Assembly: GCA_963169345.1 (NCBI GenBank)
Contig: CAUJCT010000034.1
Location: 62,001 to 126,000, forward strand
Length of the DNA: 64,000 nt
Direction of reading: 5' to 3'
Origin: Bacteroidota bacterium
GTDB lineage: Bacteria > Bacteroidota > Bacteroidia > NS11-12g > UBA955
The stretch's first letter is position 1, and every line of letters begins with the position of its first letter. The notes under the pieces are model-generated. The model saw nothing but the letters and a program-made list of their open reading frames with translations. It was not told the origin of the DNA and searched no databases. Below are positions 43,026-52,240 of the stretch, piece after piece. The position numbers and the translations under genes are program-made.

Positions 43026-43760
43026 TCAGGGTTTAATTGTGGTCATTTTCTTTCTCAAGCGTATGTTGAGTACTTCCACAAAAAGACTGAATGCCATGGA
43101 GAAATAAATATATCCTTTCGGTACATGAATTTCAAATGCTTCTACGATTAACATAAAGCCAATCATGAGCAAAAACGACAGAGCAAGCATCTTAACTGTT
43201 GGATGTTTCTCAACAAAATTGCTGATAAACGAAGATAGCAATAACATTGCAATCATCGACAATACAATAGAAACAAACATTATGATAATATGTTGTGTCA
43301 ATCCGATGGCCGTTACGATAGAATCGATGGAGAATACCAAATTTAACATCAATATCTGCATCACAATGTAATTAAAACTCTGTTTGGTCTTGCTCTCTTT
43401 TTCTATATGTTCATCTACGTTGAATTTGTGGTGTATTTCTGTGGTCGATTTGTAAATAAGAAAAAGTCCGCCTGCTATCAATACAAGATCCTTTATGCTG
43501 ACATTCTTTCCTTCAAAGTCTATTGGCAGTGTAAAGAGTGTGTCCTGTGCATCTATGATTAATTGTATAACAAACAGCAGCAGCAGTCGGATGATCATGG
43601 CAAGAAACAAACCTACGTTTCTTACTTTTTTCTGATCTTTCTTTTCTGCTCTGCCTGCAACAATACTGACAAATATAATATTGTCAATACCAAGCACAAT
43701 TTCCATAAAGGTAAGTGTCATCAAACTGATAAGTCCGGCACTTGTAAATAATTCTTCCAT
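43026..43760 (-). CDS. TerC family integral membrane protein
   Basis: 244 residues, about seven transmembrane helices. The signature LTFMEIVLGIDNIIFVSIVAG near the N-terminus and LNLVFSIDSIVTAIGLTQHI contain the conserved Asp residues of TerC. Linked in other bacteria to metal (manganese) export or tellurite resistance. It precedes the GNAT-like gene by 1 bp on the same strand. Confidence 0.93.
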   Translation of the reverse strand: MEELFTSAGLISLMTLTFMEIVLGIDNIIFVSIVAGRAEKKDQKKVRNVGLFLAMIIRLLLLFVIQLIIDAQDTLFTLPIDFEGKNVSIKDLVLIAGGLFLIYKSTTEIHHKFNVDEHIEKESKTKQSFNYIVMQILMLNLVFSIDSIVTAIGLTQHIIIMFVSIVLSMIAMLLLSSFISNFVEKHPTVKMLALSFLLMIGFMLIVEAFEIHVPKGYIYFSMAFSLFVEVLNIRLRKKMTTIKP

Positions 43761-43772
43761 TGGGTTGCAAAT

Positions 43773-44516
43773 TTATTGTTTAGTCTTCGAATTTTTTAAT
43801 GCCTTGAAGGGGCTGCTGTCATCCAGGTAATAGTCTTTCATCAATTCACTGAATTCGATGGATTTATTGCCGTCTTCTGTTTGCAATAAAAGCTGATTAT
43901 AAATAGTTTCTGTTTTTAATTTCGAGAAACAGGCAATCCATCGATAAGCTTTGTTTTCTCTTTTGTTTATAAGCGTGCTTTGTGTCAGATGCAAACCTGT
44001 CTTCTGCGCCATCTGTAGTCTCGATTCCATTTGCTCATGCGGTATAATGACAAAAAATAATGTGTTGTCATGCATACATTGATATACTTTTTCAAACATC
44101 TCTGCATGTGGCAAAGTGGTATTATGCATAGCAATGGTTTTTTCAGAATCAGCACCTCTTAGATGTTCACTGAAATAAGGTGGGTTGCAAACAATTAAAT
44201 CAAATTTAGATAAATCTGTTTTGAGAAAATCTGTATTGATGACATTGATTTGTTTGGCAAATGGTGAGGCTTGAATGTTTTCAAGTGCCTGATGAAAAAT
44301 TTCGGTTTGAATTTCTAATGCAGTAATCTTAGCAGCAGGGTAGGCTTGAGCCAGCATAAGAGCAACAACTCCTGTGCCTGTTCCTATATCCAGTATGGAT
44401 GCCGGATCTGATTTTCTGGCTAAACTTCCTAAAAGACATGCATCAGTAGTTACCTTTAGTCCTTTAGACTGGGCTTTGATACTGAATTGTTTAAAGTGAA
44501 AAAAGGAATTGGGCAA
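43773..44516 (-). CDS. trmN6: tRNA1(Val) (adenine(37)-N6)-methyltransferase TrmN6
   Basis: 247 residues. Methylates A37 of tRNA1-Val (E. coli YfiC). SAM motif ILDIGTGTGVVALMLAQ, and the N6-adenine catalytic motif NPPYFSEHL near residue 105. The N-terminal FFHFKQFSIKAQ is the family start. The start is TTG at 44514-44516, 3 bp past the queA stop. Interestingly the only tRNA in the window is tRNA-Val (TAC), though this is probably chance. Confidence 0.92.
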   Translation of the reverse strand: MPNSFFHFKQFSIKAQSKGLKVTTDACLLGSLARKSDPASILDIGTGTGVVALMLAQAYPAAKITALEIQTEIFHQALENIQASPFAKQINVINTDFLKTDLSKFDLIVCNPPYFSEHLRGADSEKTIAMHNTTLPHAEMFEKVYQCMHDNTLFFVIIPHEQMESRLQMAQKTGLHLTQSTLINKRENKAYRWIACFSKLKTETIYNQLLLQTEDGNKSIEFSELMKDYYLDDSSPFKALKNSKTKQ

Positions 44517-44519
44517 TTT

Positions 44520-45566
44520 TTACAAAATCAGCATGGCATCGCCATAGCATTGAAAATTGTATTTTTTCTTAACAGCTTCTTTGTATGCTTCCATCACAAA
44601 GTCGTAGCCTCCAAAAGCAGTAGCCAACATCAGCAATGTACTCTCAGGTGCATGGAAGTTGGTGATAAAAGCATTGGCAATTGAGAAATCGTAATGAGGT
44701 GCAATGAATTTGTCAGTCCATCCTGAACTTGGATTTAAAGTACCTACTGAAGAAACAGAAGATTCAATTGCACGCATAACACCTGAACCAACTGCAACAA
44801 CACGTTTTTTGTTGTTCTTGGCATCGTTGACTATTGCAGCAGTTTTATCAGAAATGATGTAGTTTTCAGAATCCATTTTGTGTTTGCTCAAGTCTTCAAC
44901 TTCAACATTTCTGAATGTTCCCAAACCCTGGTGAAGCGTTAATTCAGCAAAATTGACACCCTTGATATCCATACGCATCATCAGTTCGCGACTGAAGTGA
45001 AGTCCTGCAGTAGGAGGAGCAACTGCACCTTCAACTGTAGCAAAAATAGTCTGGTATCTCTCTTCGTCTTCTTTCTTAACTGCGCGCTCTATGTATTTTG
45101 GAATTGGTGTCTCTCCAAGTTTTTTAACGATATTGTTGAATTCTTCCTTAGTGCCATCAAACAGAAAACGAATTGTTCTTCCTCTGCTGGTAGTGTTGTC
45201 TACAACCTCTGCTACTAAGTCGTCATCACCAAAATAAAGTTTGTTGCCTACGCGAATCTTTCTGGCAGGATCAACCAAAACATCCCATAATTTATGCTCT
45301 TCGTTCAGTTCTCTGAGAAGGAAAACTTCAATCTTGGCACCGGTTTTTTCCTTGTTTCCATACATACGGGCAGGAAAAACACGCGTGTTGTTGATGATAA
45401 ATAAATCACCCTCATCAAATATATTTAATATATCCTTGAATTTTTTGTGTTCGATTTTACCGGTACTTCGGTTTAAAATCATCAGTTTGCTCTCATCTCT
45501 GTTCTTTGCCGGGTCCTGCGCAATGAGGTTGGCAGGTAAATCAAAACTGAATTTAGATAATTTCAT
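44520..45566 (-). CDS. queA: S-adenosylmethionine:tRNA ribosyltransferase-isomerase
   Basis: 348 residues. QueA builds epoxyqueuosine in tRNA. The start [26 protein letters not shown], the [22 protein letters not shown] segment, [15 protein letters not shown] and the C-terminal [19 protein letters not shown] are all family motifs. The length is normal. It lies 3 bp upstream of trmN6, so two tRNA-modifying enzymes share a transcript. Confidence 0.97.
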   Translation of the reverse strand: MKLSKFSFDLPANLIAQDPAKNRDESKLMILNRSTGKIEHKKFKDILNIFDEGDLFIINNTRVFPARMYGNKEKTGAKIEVFLLRELNEEHKLWDVLVDPARKIRVGNKLYFGDDDLVAEVVDNTTSRGRTIRFLFDGTKEEFNNIVKKLGETPIPKYIERAVKKEDEERYQTIFATVEGAVAPPTAGLHFSRELMMRMDIKGVNFAELTLHQGLGTFRNVEVEDLSKHKMDSENYIISDKTAAIVNDAKNNKKRVVAVGSGVMRAIESSVSSVGTLNPSSGWTDKFIAPHYDFSIANAFITNFHAPESTLLMLATAFGGYDFVMEAYKEAVKKKYNFQCYGDAMLIL

Positions 45567-45701
45567 TGGGGTGTAATATGCCTAAAAAAGGGTGCAAAAC
45601 TAACTTAAAAAGTTCAATTACAAAAAGGAAAACGTTAAATTTACCTTAAGTGTCGATAAATTAAATGTAATCTAAAGGTAATCAGGACGATAAGGGGAGG
45701 G

Positions 45702-46307
45702 TTAATCGTCTTCCTCTCCGGATTCTGGAGCACTCATCTCTTCCATTGGTGGGCGCTTTATTTGTAATTCTTGTGCTAATGTCTCAACGCGTTTTTGAGC
45801 TCTGTCATAAGCCATGTCTGTTTCTATGACTGGCCTCTGAACCATTGTTGCAAAATCAAATAACTTTAGAACATCTTCTTTTTCCTTTTTAAAATAAGTC
45901 AAAAAAGTTTCCTTTTTATAATCTTTGCTGTAAGCAGATTCTTTCAGTGTTTTCAGTTGAATGTACAACTCTTCTAATTCCATCACTATAGGTTTAAAGC
46001 TGTCAGCTGCTTTCTTGTATAACTTGCCATAATTCTTATATTCATCCAGAAGCAAAGCAGTTTCAGGTGTCATTATGATTTTATTTTCAACATAATGATT
46101 TTGTAAATAAAGCAAATTGTGCTCTATGATGTCCTTTCTTTCCTGAATTTCAGCAAGATTAACCTGGTCTATCCACGATCTGACAGTATTTAATCTGGAT
46201 TGTAGTGTATCCAGCATTTGTAGCTCTGCCTGAACCTCATAATCAGCCTTATGACCTCCTTTACAAGCTGAAATAACTATTAACAATAATGATAAATATT
46301 TGAACAT
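45702..46307 (-). CDS. Putative lipoprotein, helical
   Basis: 201 residues from the ATG at 46305-46307, which starts the signal peptide FKYLSLLLIVISACKGG with its lipobox. The rest is almost all helical and charged (LQMLDTLQSRLNTVRSWI, IQERKDIIEHNLLYLQ), likely a coiled coil. The C-terminus is acidic (APESGEEDD). No family is recognised. It is divergent from chrA with 50 bp between starts. Confidence 0.8.
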   Translation of the reverse strand: MFKYLSLLLIVISACKGGHKADYEVQAELQMLDTLQSRLNTVRSWIDQVNLAEIQERKDIIEHNLLYLQNHYVENKIIMTPETALLLDEYKNYGKLYKKAADSFKPIVMELEELYIQLKTLKESAYSKDYKKETFLTYFKKEKEDVLKLFDFATMVQRPVIETDMAYDRAQKRVETLAQELQIKRPPMEEMSAPESGEEDD

Positions 46308-46357
46308 GAGTGCAAAATTAATTGATTTTATTATAGTTTTGAGCACACTTCCAATTA

Positions 46358-47593
46358 TTGTTAACAAAGGCGGATTTAAAAAAAGTTAGGGAGATAGTTT
46401 TTCTCAAAGATGTGTTTTTCATAGCCATTTCTGCTTTTGGTGGTCCTGAAATGCACATCGCACTGTTTATGCGTAAACTGGTGCAGGAGAAACGCTACTT
46501 ATCTGAAAGTGATCTTTTGGAATTGAATAGTCTGTGCCAAATATTACCTGGCCCCTCTTCCACTCAAACACTTACTGCTGTGGCTTTTAAACTGGGTGGA
46601 CCTCGTCTTGCTTTCCTGGCTCTAATGATATGGATTTTACCGGCAACCTTGCTGATGTCCATCTTTGCCATTTCAACCGGATACGTCGAACCAAAAGTCT
46701 TCAGGTATATTGGTCCAATGGCTCTTGGATTCATTATCACTGCAGCCATCAATATGTCGAAGTTATTGAAAAAAGATACAGTCAATATTGCCCTTACTAT
46801 TGCTGCAGCTGTTCTCTCTGTAGTGTTTCGCTCACCATTTGCTTTCCCGGTTTTCCTTCTGCTGGGTGCAATGGCTACTGTTCACTTTGGCTCTAAAGAT
46901 TTTATTCCCAATAACAAACCGCTTCTCAATATCAGATGGGCTAATCTGACTTTAATGGTTTTAATTCTTGTAACTGTGGCTGCTTTGGGTGCTTTTACCA
47001 AGAAAAATTTTCCTCAGATTTCTCAGCCTGTCCGATTGTTCGAAAATACTTACCGTATGGGTTCTATGGTCTTTGGAGGAGGCAATGTCTTGTATTCGAT
47101 GGTATTGACCGAATTTGTTGAATACAAACACAAACAATACCTCACGCTTCAGGAGTTTAATACCGGTTTGGGTTTGTTACAGGCCGTTCCTGGTCCCACT
47201 TTTACTATCGCAACTTTTGCCAATGGTATCGCTATGAAAAAGCTGGGCTATGGTATAGATGGTCAGTTGATTGGTTGTGCCATTGGAACTATCGCTATAT
47301 TTTTACCCGGAACACTACTCATCTTTTTTGTATACCCAATTTGGAATCAACTTAAAACCTATCCAATCGTCTACAGGTCACTTGATGGAATAATATCTGT
47401 TTCTATTGGATTCCTGTGGTCGGCTGCCATATTTTTGATTTTGCCGTATTTTCTGCATCCCCGGTCGCATTTTGATGGTTATCAGTGGGAACCTTTGCTG
47501 GTATTTGGAATTACTTTATTATATTTGCATTACAAGAAACTGCCGGCATTTTTACTTGTTATTGTAACAATATTGGCAGGGTATCTGTTGTAA
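46358..47593 (+). CDS. chrA: Chromate transporter ChrA
   Basis: 411 residues, the two-domain long form with about ten transmembrane helices. Each half has the ChrA signature: FIAISAFGGPEMHIALF and LCQILPGPSSTQTL in the first, and MVFGGGNVLYSMVLTEF and LLQAVPGPTFTIATF in the second. It exports chromate or moves other anions. The start is TTG at 46358, with no ATG in frame nearby. Confidence 0.93.
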   Translation: MLTKADLKKVREIVFLKDVFFIAISAFGGPEMHIALFMRKLVQEKRYLSESDLLELNSLCQILPGPSSTQTLTAVAFKLGGPRLAFLALMIWILPATLLMSIFAISTGYVEPKVFRYIGPMALGFIITAAINMSKLLKKDTVNIALTIAAAVLSVVFRSPFAFPVFLLLGAMATVHFGSKDFIPNNKPLLNIRWANLTLMVLILVTVAALGAFTKKNFPQISQPVRLFENTYRMGSMVFGGGNVLYSMVLTEFVEYKHKQYLTLQEFNTGLGLLQAVPGPTFTIATFANGIAMKKLGYGIDGQLIGCAIGTIAIFLPGTLLIFFVYPIWNQLKTYPIVYRSLDGIISVSIGFLWSAAIFLILPYFLHPRSHFDGYQWEPLLVFGITLLYLHYKKLPAFLLVIVTILAGYLL

Positions 47594-47603
47594 TAAAGAT
47601 ATC

Positions 47604-48257
47604 ATGTTTAAAAAGCTCCTCATACTGCTTTGTTTTATTCAGTCTTTTAACCTCGTTGGTCAAACTCCCAAAACCAATCCGGATAGCGGACTCATTCAGT
47701 TTTCTGGTTTACTTCTCTCTTCAGATAGTATTTATCCCATTCCGTTTGCTACCATTCACGTGGTTGGTAAACCTTACGGGACTTATTCTAACCTGGAAGG
47801 TTACTTTTCTTTCCCGGCTCGAAAAGGTGATACAATAGTATTTACACATGTCGAGTTTCAGGAAACCAGACTGGTTATTCCGGATACATTGCATGACTAT
47901 AAATACAGCGTTGTCAAATTAATGACTAAGGATACTTTCTACTTTGCCGGTGCTATGATTATTGCCATGCCACCCAGAGCAACATTTGATTATTTGTTTG
48001 TAACCAAGGAAATACCAAATGATGATTTGCAAAGGGCTAAAGACAACCTGCAAAGAGAAGATCTCAAAGATCAGGCCGCCAGTTTGACCGGCTCTGATGC
48101 TTCTGAAGCTTATAAATTAATGGCTCAGATGTATTCTCAGAGACCTTATTACAATACTGGTCAGATTCCACCTATGAATATCATGAACCCCTTTGCCTGG
48201 GCCCAATTCTTTGAAGCTTGGAAACGCGGAGATTATAAAAAGAAAAAGAAAAAATAG
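47604..48257 (+). CDS. Secreted carboxypeptidase-regulatory-like domain protein
   Basis: 217 residues. Signal peptide MFKKLLILLCFIQSFNLVGQ. Residues 30-110 resemble the CarboxypepD_reg-like beta-sandwich domain (IPFATIHVVGKPYGTYSNLE, then GYFSFPARKGDTIVFTHVEF). The C-terminal half is polar, helical and ends KKKKKK. The protein is probably periplasmic or outer-membrane associated. It follows chrA by 10 bp. Confidence 0.82.
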   Translation: MFKKLLILLCFIQSFNLVGQTPKTNPDSGLIQFSGLLLSSDSIYPIPFATIHVVGKPYGTYSNLEGYFSFPARKGDTIVFTHVEFQETRLVIPDTLHDYKYSVVKLMTKDTFYFAGAMIIAMPPRATFDYLFVTKEIPNDDLQRAKDNLQREDLKDQAASLTGSDASEAYKLMAQMYSQRPYYNTGQIPPMNIMNPFAWAQFFEAWKRGDYKKKKKK

Positions 48258-48309
48258 CTCAGTTGGTTTTTAAATTATTTGAGCTAAATAGCTTGATGAT
48301 ATTAAATAA

Positions 48310-48337
48310 AAAAAGGACGCCTAATGGTGTCCTTTTT
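48310..48337. terminator. Bidirectional terminator
   Basis: AAAAAGGAC and GTCCTTTTT form a stem around GCCTAATGGT, with T-runs in both directions. It lies between the convergent 47604-48257 gene and dnaN. Confidence 0.8.
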
Positions 48338-48373
48338 CATTTATAGTTGAGGTGTTTTTAGTCAATGATACGA

Positions 48374-49495
48374 TTAATAATTGTTAAGCATCATTGGCAT
48401 GACAAGCATAACAATTTCTTCATCGGCTTCGTTTTCGTTTGGCAACAATAAACCAGCTCTGTTTGGAGTAGACAGACGCAATACGACCTGGTCGTGGTCG
48501 ATATTGGAAAGTAATTCCAGTAAGAATCTGGAGTTAAATCCAATTTCAATGTCTTCACCATCGTATTCGCAAGTGCGCTTTTCGTTAGCTTCGTTTGCAA
48601 GTTCTATGTCCTCAGCACTGGCAGCAAGTTCATTGCCGGTAATTTTAATTCTGATCTGGTGAGTGGTTTTGTTAGAGAAGTTGGCCACACGTTTAACCGT
48701 TTCTAAGAAGTCGATACGGTTGATGCCAATGATATTGTTGTTGTCTTGTGGAATAACAGCTTTGTAATCAGGGTATTTTTCGTCAATTAAACGACAAGAT
48801 AACTTCAGGTTTTCTGTTGTAAAGAAAACATTCGATTTATTAAAATCTATTTGAATTGGTGTTACATCATTGGTTAATGATGATTTTAACAAATTAAGTG
48901 CTTTTTTTGGCAGAATGAAAGTGTGCTCCAAGCCAGGTTTTACATCGTTTCTGGTCAATTTAACCAAACGATTGGCGTCGGTTGCAACAAAGTTAACGCT
49001 GTCTTTATTTAGTTCAACAAAAACACCGGTTAAATTCAGTCTGAGATCGTCGTTACCGGTTGCAAACAGTGTTTTGCTGATACATCTCAACAAAACATTT
49101 GAAGGCATTGAAAAGGAGTTTTCTGAATCAATTTCAGGCACCTTTGGGAAATCAGAACCACTTTGACCGGCTAATTTGTATCGGCCGAAAGCAGTGCTCA
49201 GTTCTATCATGTAAGTTTCTTCATTGACAGTGAAGGTAATAGGCTGCTCGTTCAGCATTTTTACTGTGTCAATGAGAAGCTTGGATGGTATAGCTACCAG
49301 AATGTCTTCTTTGGATTCTACCTTTAAGCTGGTAGACATGGAAGTCTCTAAATCGGTGGTTGATATGGTCAGGTTGCCGCCTTTAATGTCGAAGAGGAAG
49401 TTGTCCAAAATCGGAAGAACCGGTTTAGATACAATTGCCCCACTCACTCTCGTTAAATGTTCCAGTAATTCAGGTGCCGCTACAATAAATTTCAT
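48374..49495 (-). CDS. dnaN: DNA polymerase III sliding clamp (beta subunit)
   Basis: 373 residues. Three-domain clamp: MKFIVAAPELLEHLTRVSG at the start, LPILDNFLFDIKGGNLTI, LNLTGVFVELNKDSVNFVATDANRL in the middle, and the C-terminal ANRAGLL-like and VMLVMPMMLNNY end with the usual M-P-M-x-L pattern. The length is normal. The neighbouring genes are not dnaA or recF, which is normal for Bacteroidota. Confidence 0.97.
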   Translation of the reverse strand: MKFIVAAPELLEHLTRVSGAIVSKPVLPILDNFLFDIKGGNLTISTTDLETSMSTSLKVESKEDILVAIPSKLLIDTVKMLNEQPITFTVNEETYMIELSTAFGRYKLAGQSGSDFPKVPEIDSENSFSMPSNVLLRCISKTLFATGNDDLRLNLTGVFVELNKDSVNFVATDANRLVKLTRNDVKPGLEHTFILPKKALNLLKSSLTNDVTPIQIDFNKSNVFFTTENLKLSCRLIDEKYPDYKAVIPQDNNNIIGINRIDFLETVKRVANFSNKTTHQIRIKITGNELAASAEDIELANEANEKRTCEYDGEDIEIGFNSRFLLELLSNIDHDQVVLRLSTPNRAGLLLPNENEADEEIVMLVMPMMLNNY

Positions 49496-49592
49496 AAGAA
49501 TGTTATTCCTTTATATAATTTGCGAAAGTAGACAGACCCTATTGGGTTATATTCACAATATTTTGCGTTTTATTCACAAACTCAGCTAATTT

Positions 49593-50996
49593 TCAATTGT
49601 TGAAAATCTTGCCCGGATTCAGAATGCCTTTAGGGTCAAAGGCTTGTTTGATGCCTTTCATGATGTTGAAGTGTGCTTCTTTCATCACAATCGACATATA
49701 GGGTTTTTGAACCAATCCAATGCCGTGTTCGCCACTTATAGTGCCACCCAGTGCTTTACATTTTTCAAAGATTTTTGTAATAGCTTCCGGTAATTGGTTT
49801 TGCCAGATGTCTTCGCTTAAGTCGTTTTTCAGAATATTGACATGTAAATTCCCATCACCTGCGTGTCCATAACACACCGCTTCAAATCCATACGATTCTG
49901 AAATCTGCATAACATATTCGTAAAGTTCAGGTAAATTTCCTCGGGTAACTACTGTGTCTTCTTCTTTATAAATCGATTGTCTTTTCACCACTTCTCCAAT
50001 TGAACGCCTGATTTTCCATAATTTTTCTATTGTTTCACTGTCGTCTGCCATCAGAACTTCCAAGACCTGATGATTTTCCAAAACATTGTAAATAACTTCA
50101 CATTGTGGCATTAATGCTGTTTCTTCAAAGGCATCTACTTCAATTAGTAAATAGGCATTTTCTTCTTTTTGCTCAAATGAAATGTTTTGATGCTGTACAG
50201 ATAGTTTCACACCTTTTCGGTCCATGAATTCAATGGCAGAAGGTTGAACACCTGCTTTAAAAATGGATGAAACACATGCGCAGGCTTCTGTGGCCGACGC
50301 AAAACTGGCCAGCATCAAGGATCTGAAAGGCGGGTAGGGCAGGAGCTTGACAACAATTTTTGTGATGATGCCCAATGTGCCTTCGCTGCCTACCATTAAT
50401 TGTGTCAGATTATATCCGGTCGAATTTTTCAAAACATTGGCTCCGGTCCAAATAACTTCCCCATCCGACAATACCATTTCAAGATTTAAAATATAATCAC
50501 GGGTAGTGCCATATTTTACGCATCGTGGTCCGCCGCTGCTGTGTGCCACATTTCCTCCAATTGTGCAACTGCCTTTACTGGCTGGATCAGGTGGATAAAA
50601 CATGCCTTTTTCCTGAACTGCAAGTTGCAATTGTTCATTGATAACTCCGGGCTCAAGTACAGCCTGGTAATTGATGTCATCAATCTGAATAATGCGATTC
50701 ATTTTTTCGAAACTAATCACTACTCCGCCATGTACAGGTAAACAAGCGCCGCTGAGTCCCGTTCCGGCTCCCCGGGAAGTCAGTGGAATGGTATTTTCAA
50801 AACAGATTTTTGCAATTTGTGAAACTTGTTCTGTGTTTTCGGGAATCAGAACCAACTCCGGCAAATAAACAAAATCTTCAGTATGATCTTTACCGTATAC
50901 TTTAAGCGTTTCAGGCTCAGTTATACTTCTGTCCTGACCGGTTACAGAAATTAAAGACTGAATGATGGTGGAATTGAGTTTCCCAAAATTGGACAT
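49593..50996 (-). CDS. FAD-linked oxidase, glycolate oxidase GlcD / D-lactate dehydrogenase type
   Basis: 467 residues. The FAD-binding type 4 domain shows LPLTSRGAGTGLSGACLPVHG-like sequence, PPDPASKGSCTIGGNVAHSS and VGSEGTLGIITKIVVKLLP. The C-terminal domain ends with the family motifs CYGHAGDGNLHVNIL and GEHGIGLVQKPYM, then FDPKGILNPGKIF. It oxidises a 2-hydroxyacid such as glycolate or D-lactate. The redox partner is not in the window. Confidence 0.92.
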   Translation of the reverse strand: MSNFGKLNSTIIQSLISVTGQDRSITEPETLKVYGKDHTEDFVYLPELVLIPENTEQVSQIAKICFENTIPLTSRGAGTGLSGACLPVHGGVVISFEKMNRIIQIDDINYQAVLEPGVINEQLQLAVQEKGMFYPPDPASKGSCTIGGNVAHSSGGPRCVKYGTTRDYILNLEMVLSDGEVIWTGANVLKNSTGYNLTQLMVGSEGTLGIITKIVVKLLPYPPFRSLMLASFASATEACACVSSIFKAGVQPSAIEFMDRKGVKLSVQHQNISFEQKEENAYLLIEVDAFEETALMPQCEVIYNVLENHQVLEVLMADDSETIEKLWKIRRSIGEVVKRQSIYKEEDTVVTRGNLPELYEYVMQISESYGFEAVCYGHAGDGNLHVNILKNDLSEDIWQNQLPEAITKIFEKCKALGGTISGEHGIGLVQKPYMSIVMKEAHFNIMKGIKQAFDPKGILNPGKIFNN

Positions 50997-51000
50997 GCAG

Positions 51001-51443
51001 CAAAGTTAGAAATTTAAAAGTATAGAGCAAGAAGGAAGGCTGAATAGCTGAAAGGCTGAATAGCTTCGCTGTTAAGTCGTGGAGTTGTTAAGTCGTTAAG
51101 TCGTATTGTTAATCGACAAGCATTATGATTTTCTAAATATATGTCTCGAAACATTTTTGTAGCTTCCGTAGGCGTCGTCGATTTATCGCGACGCTCTTTT
51201 AAAGTTAAGTCGTATGAATAGCTGAATAGCTTCGCTGTTAAGTCGTGGAGTTGTTAAGTCGTTAAGTCGTTGGGCTTGAGGATAAACTTAAAGTTTATCC
51301 TCAAGCCAATATCTGCGTATTCCGTTTGCGCAAGCAAACCCTTGCCGTGTCAAAGACAAAACACATTTTCTGTGTGTTCGGCGTGTTCCTTCCTTGTTCT
51401 GCGATCTACCTCCCCATACTGCAATCTACCTCCTGAAACTGCA
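51001..51443 (+). repeat. Copy 4 of the dispersed mosaic intergenic repeat
   Basis: No gene. It contains TTAAGTCGTGGAGTTGTTAA units twice (about 51068 and 51238), AATAGCTTCGCTGTTAAG twice, an AACATTTTTGTAGCTTCCGT block with a GCGTCG/CGACGC hairpin, a 35-bp near-perfect palindrome (51273-51307), then TATCTGCGTATTCCG, the hairpin GTTTGC-GCAA-GCAAAC, a CCGTGTCAAA block, CGGCGTGTTCC and TTGTTCTGCGATCTACC. Order and orientation match copy 2. Confidence 0.8.
51273..51307. repeat. 35-bp near-perfect palindrome
   Basis: GGCTTGAGGATAAACTT, one A, then AAGTTTATCCTCAAGCC. The arms are 17 bp with no mismatch. It replaces the GTTTATCGATACTCTAAAAG segment found at the same place in the other copies of the mosaic repeat. 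Confidence 0.85.
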
Positions 51444-51824
51444 TTAATAACTATAACTCCTGCTGTAATTCGTGCTGTCTACATTCCATTGTAAAATAAC
51501 CTCTGCATGGTCGTATTCACTGTGCCTGTCAAATTTTGAAAACCAGGCTTCTTCTATCTGCGACTCACCAGGATTCAAACTGGCATATACTACACTTGAG
51601 GTTTCTATAATCACTCCACCGCGCTTTATTTTAATATATACCCAGCAGCCTCCGGTAAATTGAGCATTGTTTTTAACTGTCAATTGAAGCTTTGCAAATC
51701 CACCACTCAAATTGTCAAGTTTAGTACATTGAGTTATGGAAAATGCATTATAGTTACTGACTCCATCTGAAGAACAAGACAGAAATGTAAATGCAATTAA
51801 TGTGAAATAGAATAGTTTTTTCAT
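51444..51824 (-). CDS. Putative lipoprotein
   Basis: 126 residues. Signal peptide and lipobox FTFLSCSSDG. The mature part begins with a Cys- and Asn-containing strand (ITQCTKLDNLSGGFAKLQLT) and a beta-sandwich-like pattern (VYIKIKRGGVIIETSSVVYA, LNPGESQIEEAWF). No family is recognised. It abuts the mosaic repeat block, which may have replaced or moved its downstream DNA. Confidence 0.75.
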   Translation of the reverse strand: MKKLFYFTLIAFTFLSCSSDGVSNYNAFSITQCTKLDNLSGGFAKLQLTVKNNAQFTGGCWVYIKIKRGGVIIETSSVVYASLNPGESQIEEAWFSKFDRHSEYDHAEVILQWNVDSTNYSRSYSY

Positions 51825-51920
51825 TCGTGTTTAAAATTGAAATCAAAGATATTTAATATCTAAAAAGGTATTCCAACCGAATTGCAGAGTGGCAATTCCA
51901 TTTTACGAATCTGGGTTTTT

Positions 51921-52225
51921 ACTCAACCTGGAAACTTGAATAAAGCTAATTGTTTGAAAATTGCACTTTATTGAAACTGCAATTTAAGGCAATGAAATAG
52001 CACTTTTTCACACTATTCAACCTGGAAGGTTGAATAAGGAACATCATCTAACAAAACCTGCTTTATTGAAACTGCAATTTAAGGCAATGAAATAGTACTT
52101 TTTCGCACTATTCAACCTGGAAGGTTGAATAAGGAACATCGTCTAACAAAACCTGCTTTATTGAAACTGCAATTTAAGGCAATGAAATAGTACTTTTTCA
52201 CACTATTCAACCTGGAAGGTTGAAT
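51921..52225. repeat. 95-bp tandem repeat, three units and a partial
   Basis: Units begin at 51921 (degenerate), 52015 and 52110, with a final partial at 52205-52225; the period is 95 bp (94 for the first). Each starts with the palindrome ATTCAACCTGGAAGGTTGAAT (degenerate in the first) and continues AAGGAACATC, CTAACAAAACCTGC, TTTATTGAAACTGCAATTTA, AGGCAATGAAATAGTACTTT and TTC(A/G)CACT. Copies 2 and 3 differ at only a few positions. It lies between two convergent/tandem minus-strand genes and is not coding. Confidence 0.88.
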
Positions 52226-52240
52226 TTGTACCACCAAAAT

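Noticed and set aside
43773..44516. Functional link between TrmN6 and the nearby tRNA-Val
   Set aside because: The genes are 26 kb apart and TrmN6 acts on tRNA1-Val in general; proximity is probably chance.
48374..49495. dnaN as a marker of the replication origin
   Set aside because: dnaA, recF and gyrB are not adjacent, no DnaA-box cluster is seen, and in Bacteroidota dnaN is often away from the origin.
51921..52225. 95-bp tandem repeat as a CRISPR array
   Set aside because: The whole 95-bp unit is conserved with no variable spacers, and cas genes are absent.
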